Positions 1 to 8,883 are shown, numbered from the stretch's first letter. The stretch: 64,000 nucleotides of DNA from Bacteroidales bacterium (GCA_022865305.1 JALHSP010000071.1:84159-148158); one strand, 5' to 3'. Numbers and translations are program-made. The notes: generated from the sequence alone by a model not told the origin.

Positions 1-413
1 GTTGTAAGCAGGGAAATAGCAATTATGCTGGTTGCAATTTTCCAGGTTTCATTCATGGGAATGAAATAGCTGAGATAATAGGAAAAAGCCAGAGCCAGAA
101 CAGCGATGGAACCTGAGGTAATTATCAGCAGATATGCCCACCCGTACAAAAAACCAAACCATCCGCCATATGCTTCCCGCAGGAAGACATAGATACCACC
201 TGCATGCGGAAAAAGAGATCCCAGTTCAGAAAAAGTAAGTGCGCCTGTCAATGTTATGATACCACCCAGAGCCCATACCAGGAGAATAAGTTTTGAAGAG
301 GGGATCAGTCCTGCAATTTGTGAAGGAGTGACAAAAATACCCGAACCTATGCAGGAGCCAATTGCTACCATGATAAGCCCATACAGGGTCAGCTCTTTTG
401 CCAGTTTCGTCAT
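1..413 (-). CDS. APC-family amino-acid permease, N-terminal part (runs off the window)
   Basis: The reverse strand reads from an ATG at 413 without a stop to the window edge, giving about 137 residues that begin MTKLAKELTLYGLIMVAIGS. The glycine-rich first membrane segment (GSCIGSGIFVTP) is the substrate and Na+/H+-binding helix typical of the APC superfamily. Three or four further hydrophobic segments follow, including FSELGSLFPHAGGIYVFLRE, the usual helix 2/3 region of LAT-type permeases. It should be an inner-membrane amino-acid importer or exchanger; the substrate cannot be read from this portion. It is not the same gene as the APC transporter at the other end of the window. The C-terminal two thirds lie outside. 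Confidence 0.85.
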   Translation of the reverse strand, partial: MTKLAKELTLYGLIMVAIGSCIGSGIFVTPSQIAGLIPSSKLILLVWALGGIITLTGALTFSELGSLFPHAGGIYVFLREAYGGWFGFLYGWAYLLIITSGSIAVLALAFSYYLSYFIPMNETWKIATSIIAISLLT

Positions 414-447
414 TGATTTTATGTTATGACAGTATCTGAATCATTCA

Positions 448-1371
448 TCAATATGCCAGAATCTGTTCTTTTTCACGTCCCGAACCCCTGATCCAGATCT
501 TATTCCGGTAGACTTCGACGAGTGCAAAGCTCCCTGTGTTTTCAGTCTCAACCATTCCTTTCATTGTGAGGAAATGTATCATATTGAAATTTCCATAGTT
601 TCCTGCATGGTTATGTCCGTTAAACCATGCAATAATATTGTGGTATTTTTCAAGAAGAGGAAGGATCTCCCTGTAATTAAGCAGATTATGCATATTTACA
701 GGAAATACCGGGAAATGGCAGACTATAAATACTTTTTCGTTTTCTGCACTTGCTTCATCCATCTGAGCCTTCAGCCATTCAAGCTGTTTAATACTCATGC
801 CGCCGTTCCAGTCAATTGCATTGATGCTGCCTTCATTTTTGAGTGCTGCAATATAATCCTCTGCCTGTTTAACTGATGCTTTATTGCCTGAAGCGTATGT
901 GCTCAGTTCATTCCCGTTAAGAACTATAAATCTGAAATTACTATAAACAAATGCATAATAGCCTTCTCTTGACCGCAGGTTTAATGGAAGCCTTTTTTTA
1001 AACCGTGTTTCGACCGAATAATCATGATTTCCTGTGCAATGATATATTTCAATACCGGAGGAATCAAGCATATCCATGACAGGTTTGTAAGAATTATAGT
1101 CCCTGTCAATAAGGTCTCCCAGGTTAATCACAAACTCAGCAGAATCTTTCTTTAGTGAAATCATCGCATCACTTAGTTTTGAAAGTGACGATCTGTAGAA
1201 TCTGTTGCCTGCCGGATCACAGTCACAATACTGGACATCAGCTATTATTCCGAAAGAAAAAAGAGGTTTCTGGGTCTGGTTGACGGGCTGAGAATCTCCC
1301 TGTTTTGGAATATCAGGCATGGTAAGGATTATAAAGGCCGATAATGTGGCGATCAGGTATTTCATATCCAT
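448..1371 (-). CDS. Secreted metallophosphoesterase, ADPRibase-Mn-like
   Basis: Protein of 307 residues with an N-terminal hydrophobic stretch (residues 4-20) that should direct export. The calcineurin-like metallophosphoesterase blocks are in order: IADVQYCD (D45), NLGDLID (D86), TGNHD (N115, H116), then CHFPVFP and FNGHNHAG near the C-terminus. The first block has Gln (Q47) where most of the superfamily has His. This DxQ form, together with the following GNRFYRSSL, is characteristic of Mn-dependent ADP-ribose/CDP-alcohol diphosphatases. A role in hydrolysing nucleotide-diphosphate derivatives outside the cytoplasm is an inference. It lies between the permease start and the serpin with no evident operon partner. 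An alternative start two codons downstream is possible. Confidence 0.8.
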   Translation of the reverse strand: MDMKYLIATLSAFIILTMPDIPKQGDSQPVNQTQKPLFSFGIIADVQYCDCDPAGNRFYRSSLSKLSDAMISLKKDSAEFVINLGDLIDRDYNSYKPVMDMLDSSGIEIYHCTGNHDYSVETRFKKRLPLNLRSREGYYAFVYSNFRFIVLNGNELSTYASGNKASVKQAEDYIAALKNEGSINAIDWNGGMSIKQLEWLKAQMDEASAENEKVFIVCHFPVFPVNMHNLLNYREILPLLEKYHNIIAWFNGHNHAGNYGNFNMIHFLTMKGMVETENTGSFALVEVYRNKIWIRGSGREKEQILAY

Positions 1372-1456
1372 TCAGATCAGCTAAAGGTAATAAAAAAAGA
1401 GAATGGCTCAAAAGCTGAATGAACCACTCCGTTCCAACACTTCGGTCGGGCACACG

Positions 1457-1485
1457 TAAAAAGAGGCTGTATCAGGACAGCCTCT
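1457..1485 (-). terminator. Rho-independent terminator after the serpin gene
   Basis: On the minus strand a 9-bp stem AGAGGCTGT/ACAGCCTCT (1462-1470 with 1477-1485) with a six-base loop is followed by a run of T (1461-1457). It sits about 36 bases past the serpin stop codon and is oriented to end that transcript. Confidence 0.75.
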
Positions 1486-1520
1486 GGATAGGATTATAAT
1501 GCTTTTTTATAAAGTAATAT

Positions 1521-1916
1521 CTAATTTGCCAGGGGGTCAGCTACCATGCCCATGAAGATAATTGAATTGGTAGTTGTTTCCCTTATCAGGTAGATAAAAG
1601 GATGATCAAGCTTAACTACTAATGGAGGTGGGGGCATTGAAGTTGTTCCAACGTCCACAATTGTGACAGCAGCTGCTTCTGTTCCTTCCTCATTTGTTTC
1701 AATAAATGTCTGATGGGTTACATCATTGATCAGCAGGTCAAGATCAGAAATATTTGAAAAATCTGCATCATCGGTAAAAGCAATACCCATACCCATAGTT
1801 GTAAGGATATCTTTCAATTGTTTTTTAAATCCATATTTGAAACGTGGAAAATAAAGATTGGTTTCCCGTTCGGCCAGATGGCTTATCCAGGTTTGGAAGT
1901 TTGCTTCGGTAAACAA
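1521..1916 (-). pseudogene. Serpin, C-terminal fragment with the reactive-centre loop
   Basis: This reading frame continues the serpin upstream of it after a one-base shift at about 1922-1926. It carries the shutter and reactive-centre region: the hinge EEGTEAAA, then VTIVDVGTTS, then the proline-rich segment and the serpin signature LDHPFIYLIRE, ending IIFMGMVADP. Counting from the hinge glycine (P15) as in alpha-1-antitrypsin puts P1-P1' at Thr-Ser. The hinge is small-residue rich, as in inhibitory serpins. No ribosome-binding site or independent start is evident, so it is not likely to be a separate gene. Either the gene is broken or the shift is a sequencing or assembly error. Confidence 0.85.
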
Positions 1917-2767
1917 AGCAGCAATCCTGCAATTCCGTTCTGCTCATCAGGTAAAACGACATCCATTACATAGTTGCCCTGACCATACGGAAACTCGGCG
2001 AGAATAAAACCATCGCCGTCATACACTTCAAAGTCAGTTGTTTGCCTCATCATCGGGACATCAGAGGATGAACCTGAAGGTGAATAAAATGGCATTTGCT
2101 CAGTTTTGGTTTCATCAAACTGGGATTTCCATTTTCCTTTAAAGTAGATGGCATTGATTAATAACATAACGGTATTATCGTTAAGGCTTTCAACCATTTC
2201 CTTAATCAAACCATTTGTTTTTTCCTCGATCCATGCATTGATATCATCCGGCGCTGACGGATCATTAATGTCAAAAGATCCGGATTCAGCATCGTAGTAA
2301 TTTTTCAGTATATCAATAAATGGTTGTTTGACGACAAAGTTATTTTCAGTCCAAACCGAGTTTGCAATCGATATGTTAATACGTTTATCGACTGAAAGAA
2401 GTGCTTCTGTAAGCTTTTTATACGAGTTGTTTATTGCTTCAGGTGTTATTCCTGCGACTCGTAAAGCTTTTAACATTGAATCGCGGGTTGCTCCGTCAGC
2501 ACCATTAAGCGTCATTGAAAGTGCAACGGAAATACTGAGAGGGGAAACCATTACGTTCCCGCTTATTCCGGTTGTTTTCATCAACTCTCTAAAGAAATCA
2601 AATGCAAAAGAGTTCTCCGATTCGATCAAAGCAACCTGATCTGCAGTCAGATCTATCGGGACCGGATCTTCCGGAAGTATTTCATCAGGAGTTTTACTGC
2701 ATTTCGAAAACAAGAGTGGAATGGCTATTAAAAAAACCAATACTGTTCTGAAAATATTGTTTTTCAT
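1883..2767 (-). pseudogene. Serpin lipoprotein, N-terminal fragment (frameshifted)
   Basis: It starts at MKNNIFRTVLVFLIAIPLLF, a signal peptide followed by FSKC, which fits a loose Bacteroidota lipobox, so the protein would be an envelope lipoprotein. Serpin blocks follow: NVMVSPLSISVALSMTLNGA (helix B), LLINAIYFKGKW (strand 3A) and YVMDVVLPDE (strand 3B). The frame then runs into an early stop (GLLLCLPKQTSKPG), exactly where the next serpin segment (LFTEANFQTW) continues in another frame. Restoring one base near 1922-1926 gives a normal serpin of about 410 residues. An upstream in-frame Met at 2788 is possible but gives a worse signal peptide. If functional it would inhibit serine or cysteine proteases by suicide trapping. 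Confidence 0.85.
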
Positions 2768-2842
2768 AGTAATATCTTTTAGGGACAAACGAGATAGTTA
2801 GTCCGGATCACTTAATTTTAATCCAAAAACCATGCCATATTC

Positions 2843-3403
2843 CTAAGATTTCTTCTTATGCTTTCTTGAAGTATCTAAATATGCTTTCAGGTATATTAAG
2901 GAAACTGCGAAAAAGATCATTCCGGAAATTAACAGTAATATAAAAGCAAGCACATCCGGATTTTCGAAATCCGGAAGTGGATGTCTCAACCTGTACATAT
3001 ATCCGCTGATAGTATAAACGATTACAAGAATTGATATTATCAGACTATAAATTATTCTTGTAGCATCAAATATTCTGGTGGACCTGTAAAATTTAGTGTT
3101 TTTAAAACGGACATATGATGCCCGGGCATAAGCATTTGCACGCTGTTTTGATCTGTCCTGCCTGTATTTTCTCCAGTCTTCCATAGCCTGGCGATAAGCT
3201 TCCTCGTCACTGATTATCTTATCATGATTTGCCAGTAAAAATTCATATGCTTGTGTTGCCAGAATAAACATATCCTTGGCATCAGGGGAAGGATTAATAT
3301 CAGGGTGATACATACGGGCCTTTTGCCTGTAAGCCTTTTTGATTTCTTCAATTGAAGAGTTTACAGGTAATCCCAGAATCTGATAATAATCCGATAAGGT
3401 CAT
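2843..3403 (-). CDS. Membrane-anchored J-domain protein
   Basis: From MTLSDYYQILGLP the protein has a full J domain in its first 65 residues, with the HPD motif (MYHPDINP) that stimulates the DnaK ATPase. After a basic linker come two hydrophobic segments (VIYSLIISILVIVY-like and AFILLLISGMIFFAVSLIYL) and a lysine-rich tail (RKHKKKS). It lacks the G/F and zinc regions of DnaJ, so it is a type III J protein that would recruit DnaK to the inner membrane. It follows rnfA by about 70 bases on the same strand, so co-transcription with the Rnf genes is plausible. A longer start at 3433 adds ten residues with no J-domain similarity and is less likely. Confidence 0.8.
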   Translation of the reverse strand: MTLSDYYQILGLPVNSSIEEIKKAYRQKARMYHPDINPSPDAKDMFILATQAYEFLLANHDKIISDEEAYRQAMEDWRKYRQDRSKQRANAYARASYVRFKNTKFYRSTRIFDATRIIYSLIISILVIVYTISGYMYRLRHPLPDFENPDVLAFILLLISGMIFFAVSLIYLKAYLDTSRKHKKKS

Positions 3404-3472
3404 CTTTTTCTGAATAACAAGAATATGACACAATTAACGAATTATTTTTCAGCTTTTAAGGTGAATCTTAAC

Positions 3473-4048
3473 TTATTTAACGATTCCGGTAAATCCCATA
3501 AAAGCAAGGGCAAGTATTCCGGCGATGACAAGAGAGACCGGAACCCCTTTCATGCCTTTCGGTATATCAACAAGGTCAAGCTGTTCCCTTATCCCGGCAA
3601 GTATAATCAAAGCCAGGCCAAATCCTACTGCAGTAGACGCACCGAAAACGACGGCTTCCATCAGGTTATAGTTTTTCTTAATAACCAGGATGGCAACACC
3701 AAGAACTGCACAGTTAGTGGTTATTAAAGGAAGGAATATTCCCAACGCCTGGTAAAGAGGCTGACTTATTTTTTTAAGAATGATCTCTACCATCTGGACC
3801 AATGCAGCAATGACAAGGATAAATGTGATGGTCTGCATAAATGCAATACCCAGTTTATTCAGTACATAAATCTGAATGAGATAAGTGACAATTGTCGCGA
3901 GAACAATGACGAAAACAACAGCGGCTGCCATCCCCATCGCGGTATTTACCTTATTTGAAACACCAAGAAACGGACAGATTCCAAGAAACTGGGCAAGTAC
4001 TACATTATTTATCAGAACAGCAGATATAATAATTAATATGTATTCCAT
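3473..4048 (-). CDS. rnfA: Rnf electron-transport complex subunit A
   Basis: A 191-residue polytopic membrane protein with six hydrophobic segments. The start MEYILIIISAVLINNVVLAQ and the stretch LGICPFLGVS match the conserved first helix and cysteine region of RnfA/NqrE, where a membrane [2Fe-2S] centre shared with the E subunit is bound. The later motif ITTNCAVLGVAI is the symmetry-related cysteine helix. Together with RnfE it forms the pseudo-twofold membrane core through which electrons cross between NADH/ferredoxin and the ion-pumping step. It is the last rnf gene of the operon, 11 bases after rnfE. Confidence 0.97.
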   Translation of the reverse strand: MEYILIIISAVLINNVVLAQFLGICPFLGVSNKVNTAMGMAAAVVFVIVLATIVTYLIQIYVLNKLGIAFMQTITFILVIAALVQMVEIILKKISQPLYQALGIFLPLITTNCAVLGVAILVIKKNYNLMEAVVFGASTAVGFGLALIILAGIREQLDLVDIPKGMKGVPVSLVIAGILALAFMGFTGIVK

Positions 4049-4059
4049 TTCCGATTAAA

Positions 4060-4641
4060 TTAAGTTTTTTTTATCCGGTTAATAAGTGCGATCAGATATC
4101 CCAATGCCATAAATGCTCCCGGGGCCAGAATAAAAACAAGTATCCCGTCGCCTCCGATGAATTTATATCCGAATATTGCTCCGCTGCCCACTATTTCGCG
4201 GAACGCTCCAAGTATCCCAAGTGCCATTGTAAAACCAAGTCCCATGCCCAGTCCGTCAAAAAATGAGGATAAAACTGAATTCTTACTGGCATATGCCTCA
4301 GCCCTGCCAAGGACAATGCAGTTAACAACTATCAGGGGGATGAATATTCCCAGTTTCTCATATAATTCCGGAACATAAGCCTGCATAACAAGATCCACTA
4401 CTGTTACAAATGAAGCAATGATAACAATGAAAGCCGGTATCCTGACTTTATCAGGGATCATTTTTGAGAGTAATGAAATAACAACATTGGATCCGACCAG
4501 TACGAAAGTAGTGGCGATACCCATTCCCATTCCATTTAATGAGGAAGAGGTTGTTGCAAGGGTTGGGCAGGTACCAAGAACCAGGACAAGTATTGGATTT
4601 TCTTTAAAGAATCCTTTAGTGAAATTTTGCAGCTGATTCAT
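4060..4641 (-). CDS. rnfE: Rnf electron-transport complex subunit E
   Basis: 193 residues, six membrane helices, homologous to RnfA but in inverted topology. The cysteine helices are VLGTCPTLATTSS and IVVNCIVLGRAEAYASKN, both standard for RnfE/NqrD. The start MNQLQNFTKGFFKENPILVL is the normal amphipathic N-terminus. Its ATG overlaps the stop of rnfG (ATGA), indicating translational coupling. It pairs with RnfA to hold the membrane iron-sulfur centre. Confidence 0.97.
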   Translation of the reverse strand: MNQLQNFTKGFFKENPILVLVLGTCPTLATTSSSLNGMGMGIATTFVLVGSNVVISLLSKMIPDKVRIPAFIVIIASFVTVVDLVMQAYVPELYEKLGIFIPLIVVNCIVLGRAEAYASKNSVLSSFFDGLGMGLGFTMALGILGAFREIVGSGAIFGYKFIGGDGILVFILAPGAFMALGYLIALINRIKKT

Positions 4642-5213
4642 TTCAGACCTCCTTTCTGTAAAGTATTGTATGCACGCTGAACCGCATCACAAAAAGCTCT
4701 GGAACTGATCGTAGCTGCGGTAATAGCATCAACAGGACCTCCATCTTTTTTTACCTTCAGGCTGAACTCACCGGGATTCTTATTGTTGAACTGATCCTTG
4801 AATCCGGGTTCTGCCATTTTTGTTCCTAGCCCCGGCGTTTCCTTCTGATCCAGAACAGTAATGTTTATTATTGTCCCGTCAGATTTAAAGCCTGCCATAA
4901 GACCTATATTGCCGCTGAATCCGTTTCTTGAGTAAGTGTTCACTGCATACCCGATTATCTCCCCGTCTTTTTTTGCGGGATAGATTTCCAGACTGTCTCC
5001 TTCTCCAGTAGGCAACCTGTACATTTCATTGTTCGGGTTATTGTTAAATTCCGGTACTACCTTCTGGATCGCTTCAAGTTTTTTATTTAGAACAGACAGG
5101 GCGATAGGTTCTTTTGTCAGCTCATAAACGAAGCCCAGACATGCTGATGCTACCAGCGATATTATTGTCAGTGACAGCACCATATTCCTGAATGTTGATT
5201 CGGTCTTAGCCAT
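4638..5213 (-). CDS. rnfG: Rnf electron-transport complex subunit G (covalent FMN)
   Basis: 191 residues: one N-terminal membrane helix (about 11-31) and an extracytoplasmic FMN-binding domain. The flavinylation motif is seen as DAITAATISS, with Thr168 as the expected attachment site for phosphoester-linked FMN. The stretch DQKETPGLGTKMAEPGF is a well-conserved FMN-domain loop. It transfers electrons between RnfD and other subunits on the outer face of the membrane. Flavinylation requires an ApbE transferase, which is not in this window. It overlaps rnfE by 4 bases and rnfD by about 8. Confidence 0.96.
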   Translation of the reverse strand: MAKTESTFRNMVLSLTIISLVASACLGFVYELTKEPIALSVLNKKLEAIQKVVPEFNNNPNNEMYRLPTGEGDSLEIYPAKKDGEIIGYAVNTYSRNGFSGNIGLMAGFKSDGTIINITVLDQKETPGLGTKMAEPGFKDQFNNKNPGEFSLKVKKDGGPVDAITAATISSRAFCDAVQRAYNTLQKGGLK

Positions 5214-6207
5214 TTTTTACCTCCTCTCCAAATCTTTTAGGTTTGATATATGCATTCATAAGAGGTACGAATGCATTCATAATGAGGATGGCAAAAGATA
5301 CACCCTCCGGATATGCTCCCCATACCCTTATTATTACTGTAAGTATACCGATACCGCAACCATAAATAATCATTGATTTCGGATTCATTGGCGAAGTAAC
5401 ATAATCAGTTGCCATAAAAATAGCTCCAAGCAGCACACCTCCCGCCAGTATATGAAACATTGGGTCTGCGTTCTTTTCCGGATTCAGTAACCACAGAATC
5501 AAGGTAAAAATCATGATACTTCCAATAATCGAAACAGGGATATGCCAGGTAATTATTTTTTTGATCAGGAGATAAGCGAATCCGATCAGCAGGGCAAAAG
5601 CTGCAACTTCTCCCATAGAGCCACCCATATTACCCAGGAACATTTGTGAGGGCGTTGGAATCTGGGTAACGAGCTGCGATAAAGATTCCCCGTTCTTTAA
5701 TCCTTCTTTAATTATTGCAAGGGGTGTTGCTCCTGTGACTGCATCAGCATATCCTGTACTAAATCCTGCAGGAACAGGCCAGCTGGTCATCTGAACAGGA
5801 AATGATATAAGCATGAACACCCGTCCTACCAGTGCAGGATTGAATGGATTATTACCCAATCCCCCGAAGGTCATTTTTGCAATTGCAATTGATACAAAGC
5901 TACCTACGATGATAATGAATACCGGGATATTTGATGGCAGGTTAAATGCCAGAAGCATACCTGTTACAAGAGCTGATCCATCAGTAATGGTAACTGGTTT
6001 CCTGAATATGAATTTCTGGATGAGATATTCGAAGGCAAGGCAGGAAATGACAGATGTGGTTGTTACAATTATGGCACCATATCCAAAATAAAAAATTGAT
6101 GTAAAAAGCGCAGGGAGGAGTGCCACCACAACTCCGAACATCAGCTTTTTTGTTGTCTCTTTTCCATGCGCATGAGGCGAGGGAGAGACATTTAGTATAT
6201 TACTCAT
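5206..6207 (-). CDS. rnfD: Rnf electron-transport complex subunit D (covalent FMN)
   Basis: 333 residues with multiple membrane helices. The flavin attachment motif DAVTGATPLA places FMN on Thr161. The conserved block TFGGLGNNPFNPALVGRVF, and the late motif ATDYVTSPMNPKS, are diagnostic of RnfD/NqrB. The ATG at 6207 is preferred over a TTG two codons upstream. RnfD is the main ion-translocating subunit in the complex. It sits 20 bases after rnfC. Confidence 0.96.
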   Translation of the reverse strand: MSNILNVSPSPHAHGKETTKKLMFGVVVALLPALFTSIFYFGYGAIIVTTTSVISCLAFEYLIQKFIFRKPVTITDGSALVTGMLLAFNLPSNIPVFIIIVGSFVSIAIAKMTFGGLGNNPFNPALVGRVFMLISFPVQMTSWPVPAGFSTGYADAVTGATPLAIIKEGLKNGESLSQLVTQIPTPSQMFLGNMGGSMGEVAAFALLIGFAYLLIKKIITWHIPVSIIGSIMIFTLILWLLNPEKNADPMFHILAGGVLLGAIFMATDYVTSPMNPKSMIIYGCGIGILTVIIRVWGAYPEGVSFAILIMNAFVPLMNAYIKPKRFGEEVKNG

Positions 6208-6227
6208 GTACAATATTATAAGGCTCG

Positions 6228-7562
6228 TTATTTCATATTCCGTTCACGCACCATCTTCATGACAGCAGTCTTTCCCAACCGGATATAATCAAGGAGGGGC
6301 CTGCCTGCCGGACATATATAACTACAGGAACCACATTCCATGCAGTCAGTAATCCTTTCGTGCTCTGCTTTTTCGAATAGTCCTTTTTCTGACAGAGTCA
6401 TAAGCAGGTATGGTTCCAGATTAAGAGCACATGCTTCTATACATTTTCCACATCTTATACATCTGCTTATTTCCATCCTTTCGGACTCATCTTTTGGTAG
6501 AAGAATAACACCCGAGGTTCCCTTTACAACAGGAACGTCAGCATTATTAATAGCTTTCCCCATCAGAGGACCACCACTTACAATCTTTCCAGTATCTTCA
6601 GGCATTCCGCCGGCGGCTTCAATAAGCCAGCTGACAGGGGTTCCGATTCTTACAAGGTAATTACCCGGTCTTGAAAGAGATTTTCCTGTTATCGTAACAA
6701 CTCTTTCGAACAAGGGTTTATTTTTCTGAACAGCCTCATAAACTGCATAAGCTGTACCGACATTATGAACGACAGTTCCTACATCCAGTGGAAGACGACC
6801 TGACGGTACTTCTCTGTTAATGAGGGCCTTAATAAGTTGTTTCTCAGCACCCTGGGGATATTTGACTTTAAGTGCATGAACTGTTACTCCAGAGAAAATC
6901 GTAGCAAGCTTTGTAAGGTGGTTTATTGCGTCAGTCTTATTATTTTCTATACCTATCAAGGCTTTGCCCACCTTCAGAGCTTTCATCAGTATGGTAACAC
7001 CAGTAAGGATCTCTTCTCCTTTTTCCAGCATCAGACGATGGTCGGAAGTAAGGTATGGCTCACACTCAACTCCGTTTATTATCAAGACATCACATTTCTT
7101 ACCTGCAGGTACCGTCAGCTTAACATGCGAAGGGAAAGTAGCACCTCCCAGCCCAACAATACCTGATTCAAGACATTTCTTTATAATCTCTTCGCCTGAC
7201 AGTCTTACTTCGGTGATAATTTCACTATTTCTGTCTATTGTTTCGACCCACTCATCTCCTTCAACATCAATGAAAACTGCAGTCTGCTTATACCCGGAGG
7301 TATCAATTATTGAGTCAATTTTATTTACTTTTCCCGAGACAGATGAATGTATATTTGATGAAACAAAACCTTTGCTTTCCGCAATTTTCTGACCTGTTTT
7401 AACATAATCACCTTTGTTGACTATTATTGCAGCAGGAGCACCAATATGCTGTGACACAGGTATTACAACACTGGAAGGAACAGGCAATAATTCGATAGCT
7501 GTATCAGCAGTAATCTTATTTTCGGGTGGATGAACACCTCCTATGGGAAATGTTTTCGGCAC
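6228..7562 (-). CDS. rnfC: Rnf electron-transport complex subunit C (NADH-binding, 2x[4Fe-4S])
   Basis: 444 residues. The N-terminus starts with GGVHPPENK and a barrel-sandwich domain. A Complex-I 51-kDa-like nucleotide and FMN-binding domain follows, with GLGGATFPSHVKL and INGVECEPYLTSDHRLM. The C-terminus has two [4Fe-4S] motifs: CIRCGKCIEAC (368-378) and CMECGSCSYICP (407-418). This is the cytoplasmic NAD(H)-reacting subunit. At 444 residues it is the short type without the long C-terminal repeat extension of E. coli RsxC. It follows rnfB by 19 bases. Confidence 0.97.
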   Translation of the reverse strand: MPKTFPIGGVHPPENKITADTAIELLPVPSSVVIPVSQHIGAPAAIIVNKGDYVKTGQKIAESKGFVSSNIHSSVSGKVNKIDSIIDTSGYKQTAVFIDVEGDEWVETIDRNSEIITEVRLSGEEIIKKCLESGIVGLGGATFPSHVKLTVPAGKKCDVLIINGVECEPYLTSDHRLMLEKGEEILTGVTILMKALKVGKALIGIENNKTDAINHLTKLATIFSGVTVHALKVKYPQGAEKQLIKALINREVPSGRLPLDVGTVVHNVGTAYAVYEAVQKNKPLFERVVTITGKSLSRPGNYLVRIGTPVSWLIEAAGGMPEDTGKIVSGGPLMGKAINNADVPVVKGTSGVILLPKDESERMEISRCIRCGKCIEACALNLEPYLLMTLSEKGLFEKAEHERITDCMECGSCSYICPAGRPLLDYIRLGKTAVMKMVRERNMK

Positions 7563-7581
7563 TATTGTATTTATTTAGATA

Positions 7582-8457
7582 TTAGACATTTGGATTATCA
7601 TTAACAACCTCAGCCTGCACTTCAATTCTGGGTTTCCTCGGAGGAAAATTAACTTCAATAATACAGCTGGTTGGACATTCTGTAACACATTTCCTGCAGA
7701 ATGTGCATTTGTTCGTATCGATATACGCAAGGTTATTCTCGATGGTTATTGCATCAAATTCGCAAGCCTTTACACATTTTCCACAGGCAATGCAGGTAAC
7801 CTTGCAGGCTCTGCGTGCCGGACCTCCTTTTTCACAATTAGAGCAGGAAACGTATATCTTGCGGTCTTTCTTTGCCTTTTTCCTGAGTTCAATAATTTTT
7901 CTCGGACATGCTTTCACACATGCACCACAAGCAACACATTTATCATCAATAATAACCGGCAATTCGGTTTCACTATTCATATACATTGCATCAAATGCGC
8001 AGGCTCTGACACAATCGGCAAGACCAAGACAACCATAGCTGCAGTCTGTTTCCCCGATATAAAGATTATGTGATATCCGGCAATCTGATGCACCGTTGTA
8101 TTTAGATGTACGTGGCCGGAATTCAGGTGATCCGTTACAGAGCAAAACAGCAACCATCGGATCGACAACAGGAGCTTCTTTTCCCAAAAGTTTTGCTACT
8201 GATCCCATTACTGTGGCTCCTCCTACAGGGCAATTTAAACCTTCAAAAGTCTCTGCTTTAACAAGAGCTTCAGCAAAATTCCGGCACCCTGCAAAACCGC
8301 ATCCTCCGCAATTGGCTGCCGGAAGAATTGCCTGAACTTCATCAATCCTGGGATCTTCAAAAACCTTGAATTTTTGAGCGATAAAATATAGGATTACCGA
8401 TGATATCAGAGCAAGTAGACTCAGACTAATAATTGTTATAAGAACCGTAAGACTCAT
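7582..8457 (-). CDS. rnfB: Rnf electron-transport complex subunit B (polyferredoxin)
   Basis: 291 residues: an N-terminal membrane anchor (3-28), an Fe-S domain with Cys at 50, 53, 58 and 76 (CGGCGFAGC...NC), then ferredoxin modules. Seen are the cysteine groups CSYGCLGLADCVRAC, CVACGACVKACP, CIACGKCVKAC and CTFCRKCVTECP, enough for at least four cubanes besides the N-terminal one. RnfB is the entry or exit point for ferredoxin electrons on the cytoplasmic side. The tail (PPRKPRIEVQAEVVNDNPNV) is a short unstructured extension. It starts 3 bases after the rseC-like gene. Confidence 0.97.
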   Translation of the reverse strand: MSLTVLITIISLSLLALISSVILYFIAQKFKVFEDPRIDEVQAILPAANCGGCGFAGCRNFAEALVKAETFEGLNCPVGGATVMGSVAKLLGKEAPVVDPMVAVLLCNGSPEFRPRTSKYNGASDCRISHNLYIGETDCSYGCLGLADCVRACAFDAMYMNSETELPVIIDDKCVACGACVKACPRKIIELRKKAKKDRKIYVSCSNCEKGGPARRACKVTCIACGKCVKACEFDAITIENNLAYIDTNKCTFCRKCVTECPTSCIIEVNFPPRKPRIEVQAEVVNDNPNV

Positions 8458-8460
8458 TAA

Positions 8461-8883
8461 TTAAGCTTTTAAAGTGAACGTGAATTTATTATTAATACGA
8501 TTCCTGAAAAAATAGAGTATAAAATAATATGGTATCAGTATTGCCAGTGATGCCAGTCCTGCAGTTAATTCCGGTACTGAAAATGAAGCAAGAATGATCA
8601 GAATGGTGATTACAACTAAAAGAGGAAAAACATAACCTAAGGCTACAGCAGTATATCCCATCGATTTTTTCATTATTACAGTGACATTATCACCTGGCAT
8701 GACATTATAGGTACCTGATATATCAACAATTTTTTCTTCTTTCGCTGACAACGTGCATGATCCCTCAGCATGACAACCTGAACAGGCAGAAGCTGAGGAT
8801 ATTCTAACAGTAACAGATCCTTCATCTGCTTTCTGCACAATACCTTCGTGTTCAATACTTCCGAAATTGTCAGACTTTGCCAT
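8461..8883 (-). CDS. SoxR-reducing/RseC family membrane protein, first gene of the rnf operon
   Basis: 140 residues from MAKSDNFGSIEHEGIV. The soluble N-terminal part holds the RseC cysteine signature CSGCHAEGSC, followed by two hydrophobic segments (GYTAVALGYVFPLLVVITIL and LASLAILIPYYFILYFF). RseC/RsxC-associated proteins of this type commonly head rnf operons in Bacteroidota and are thought to assist the complex in redox signalling or assembly; the exact role is unknown. The start at 8883 is chosen because a -7 promoter element lies at 8909-8916, which puts the next upstream Met (8904) at or before the transcription start. Confidence 0.85.
   Translation of the reverse strand: MAKSDNFGSIEHEGIVQKADEGSVTVRISSASACSGCHAEGSCTLSAKEEKIVDISGTYNVMPGDNVTVIMKKSMGYTAVALGYVFPLLVVITILIILASFSVPELTAGLASLAILIPYYFILYFFRNRINNKFTFTLKA

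Noticed and set aside
574..876. Open frame of 100 codons on the plus strand within the phosphoesterase gene
   Set aside because: Cys- and Ile-rich composition typical of an antisense frame; the opposite strand carries all metallophosphoesterase motifs.
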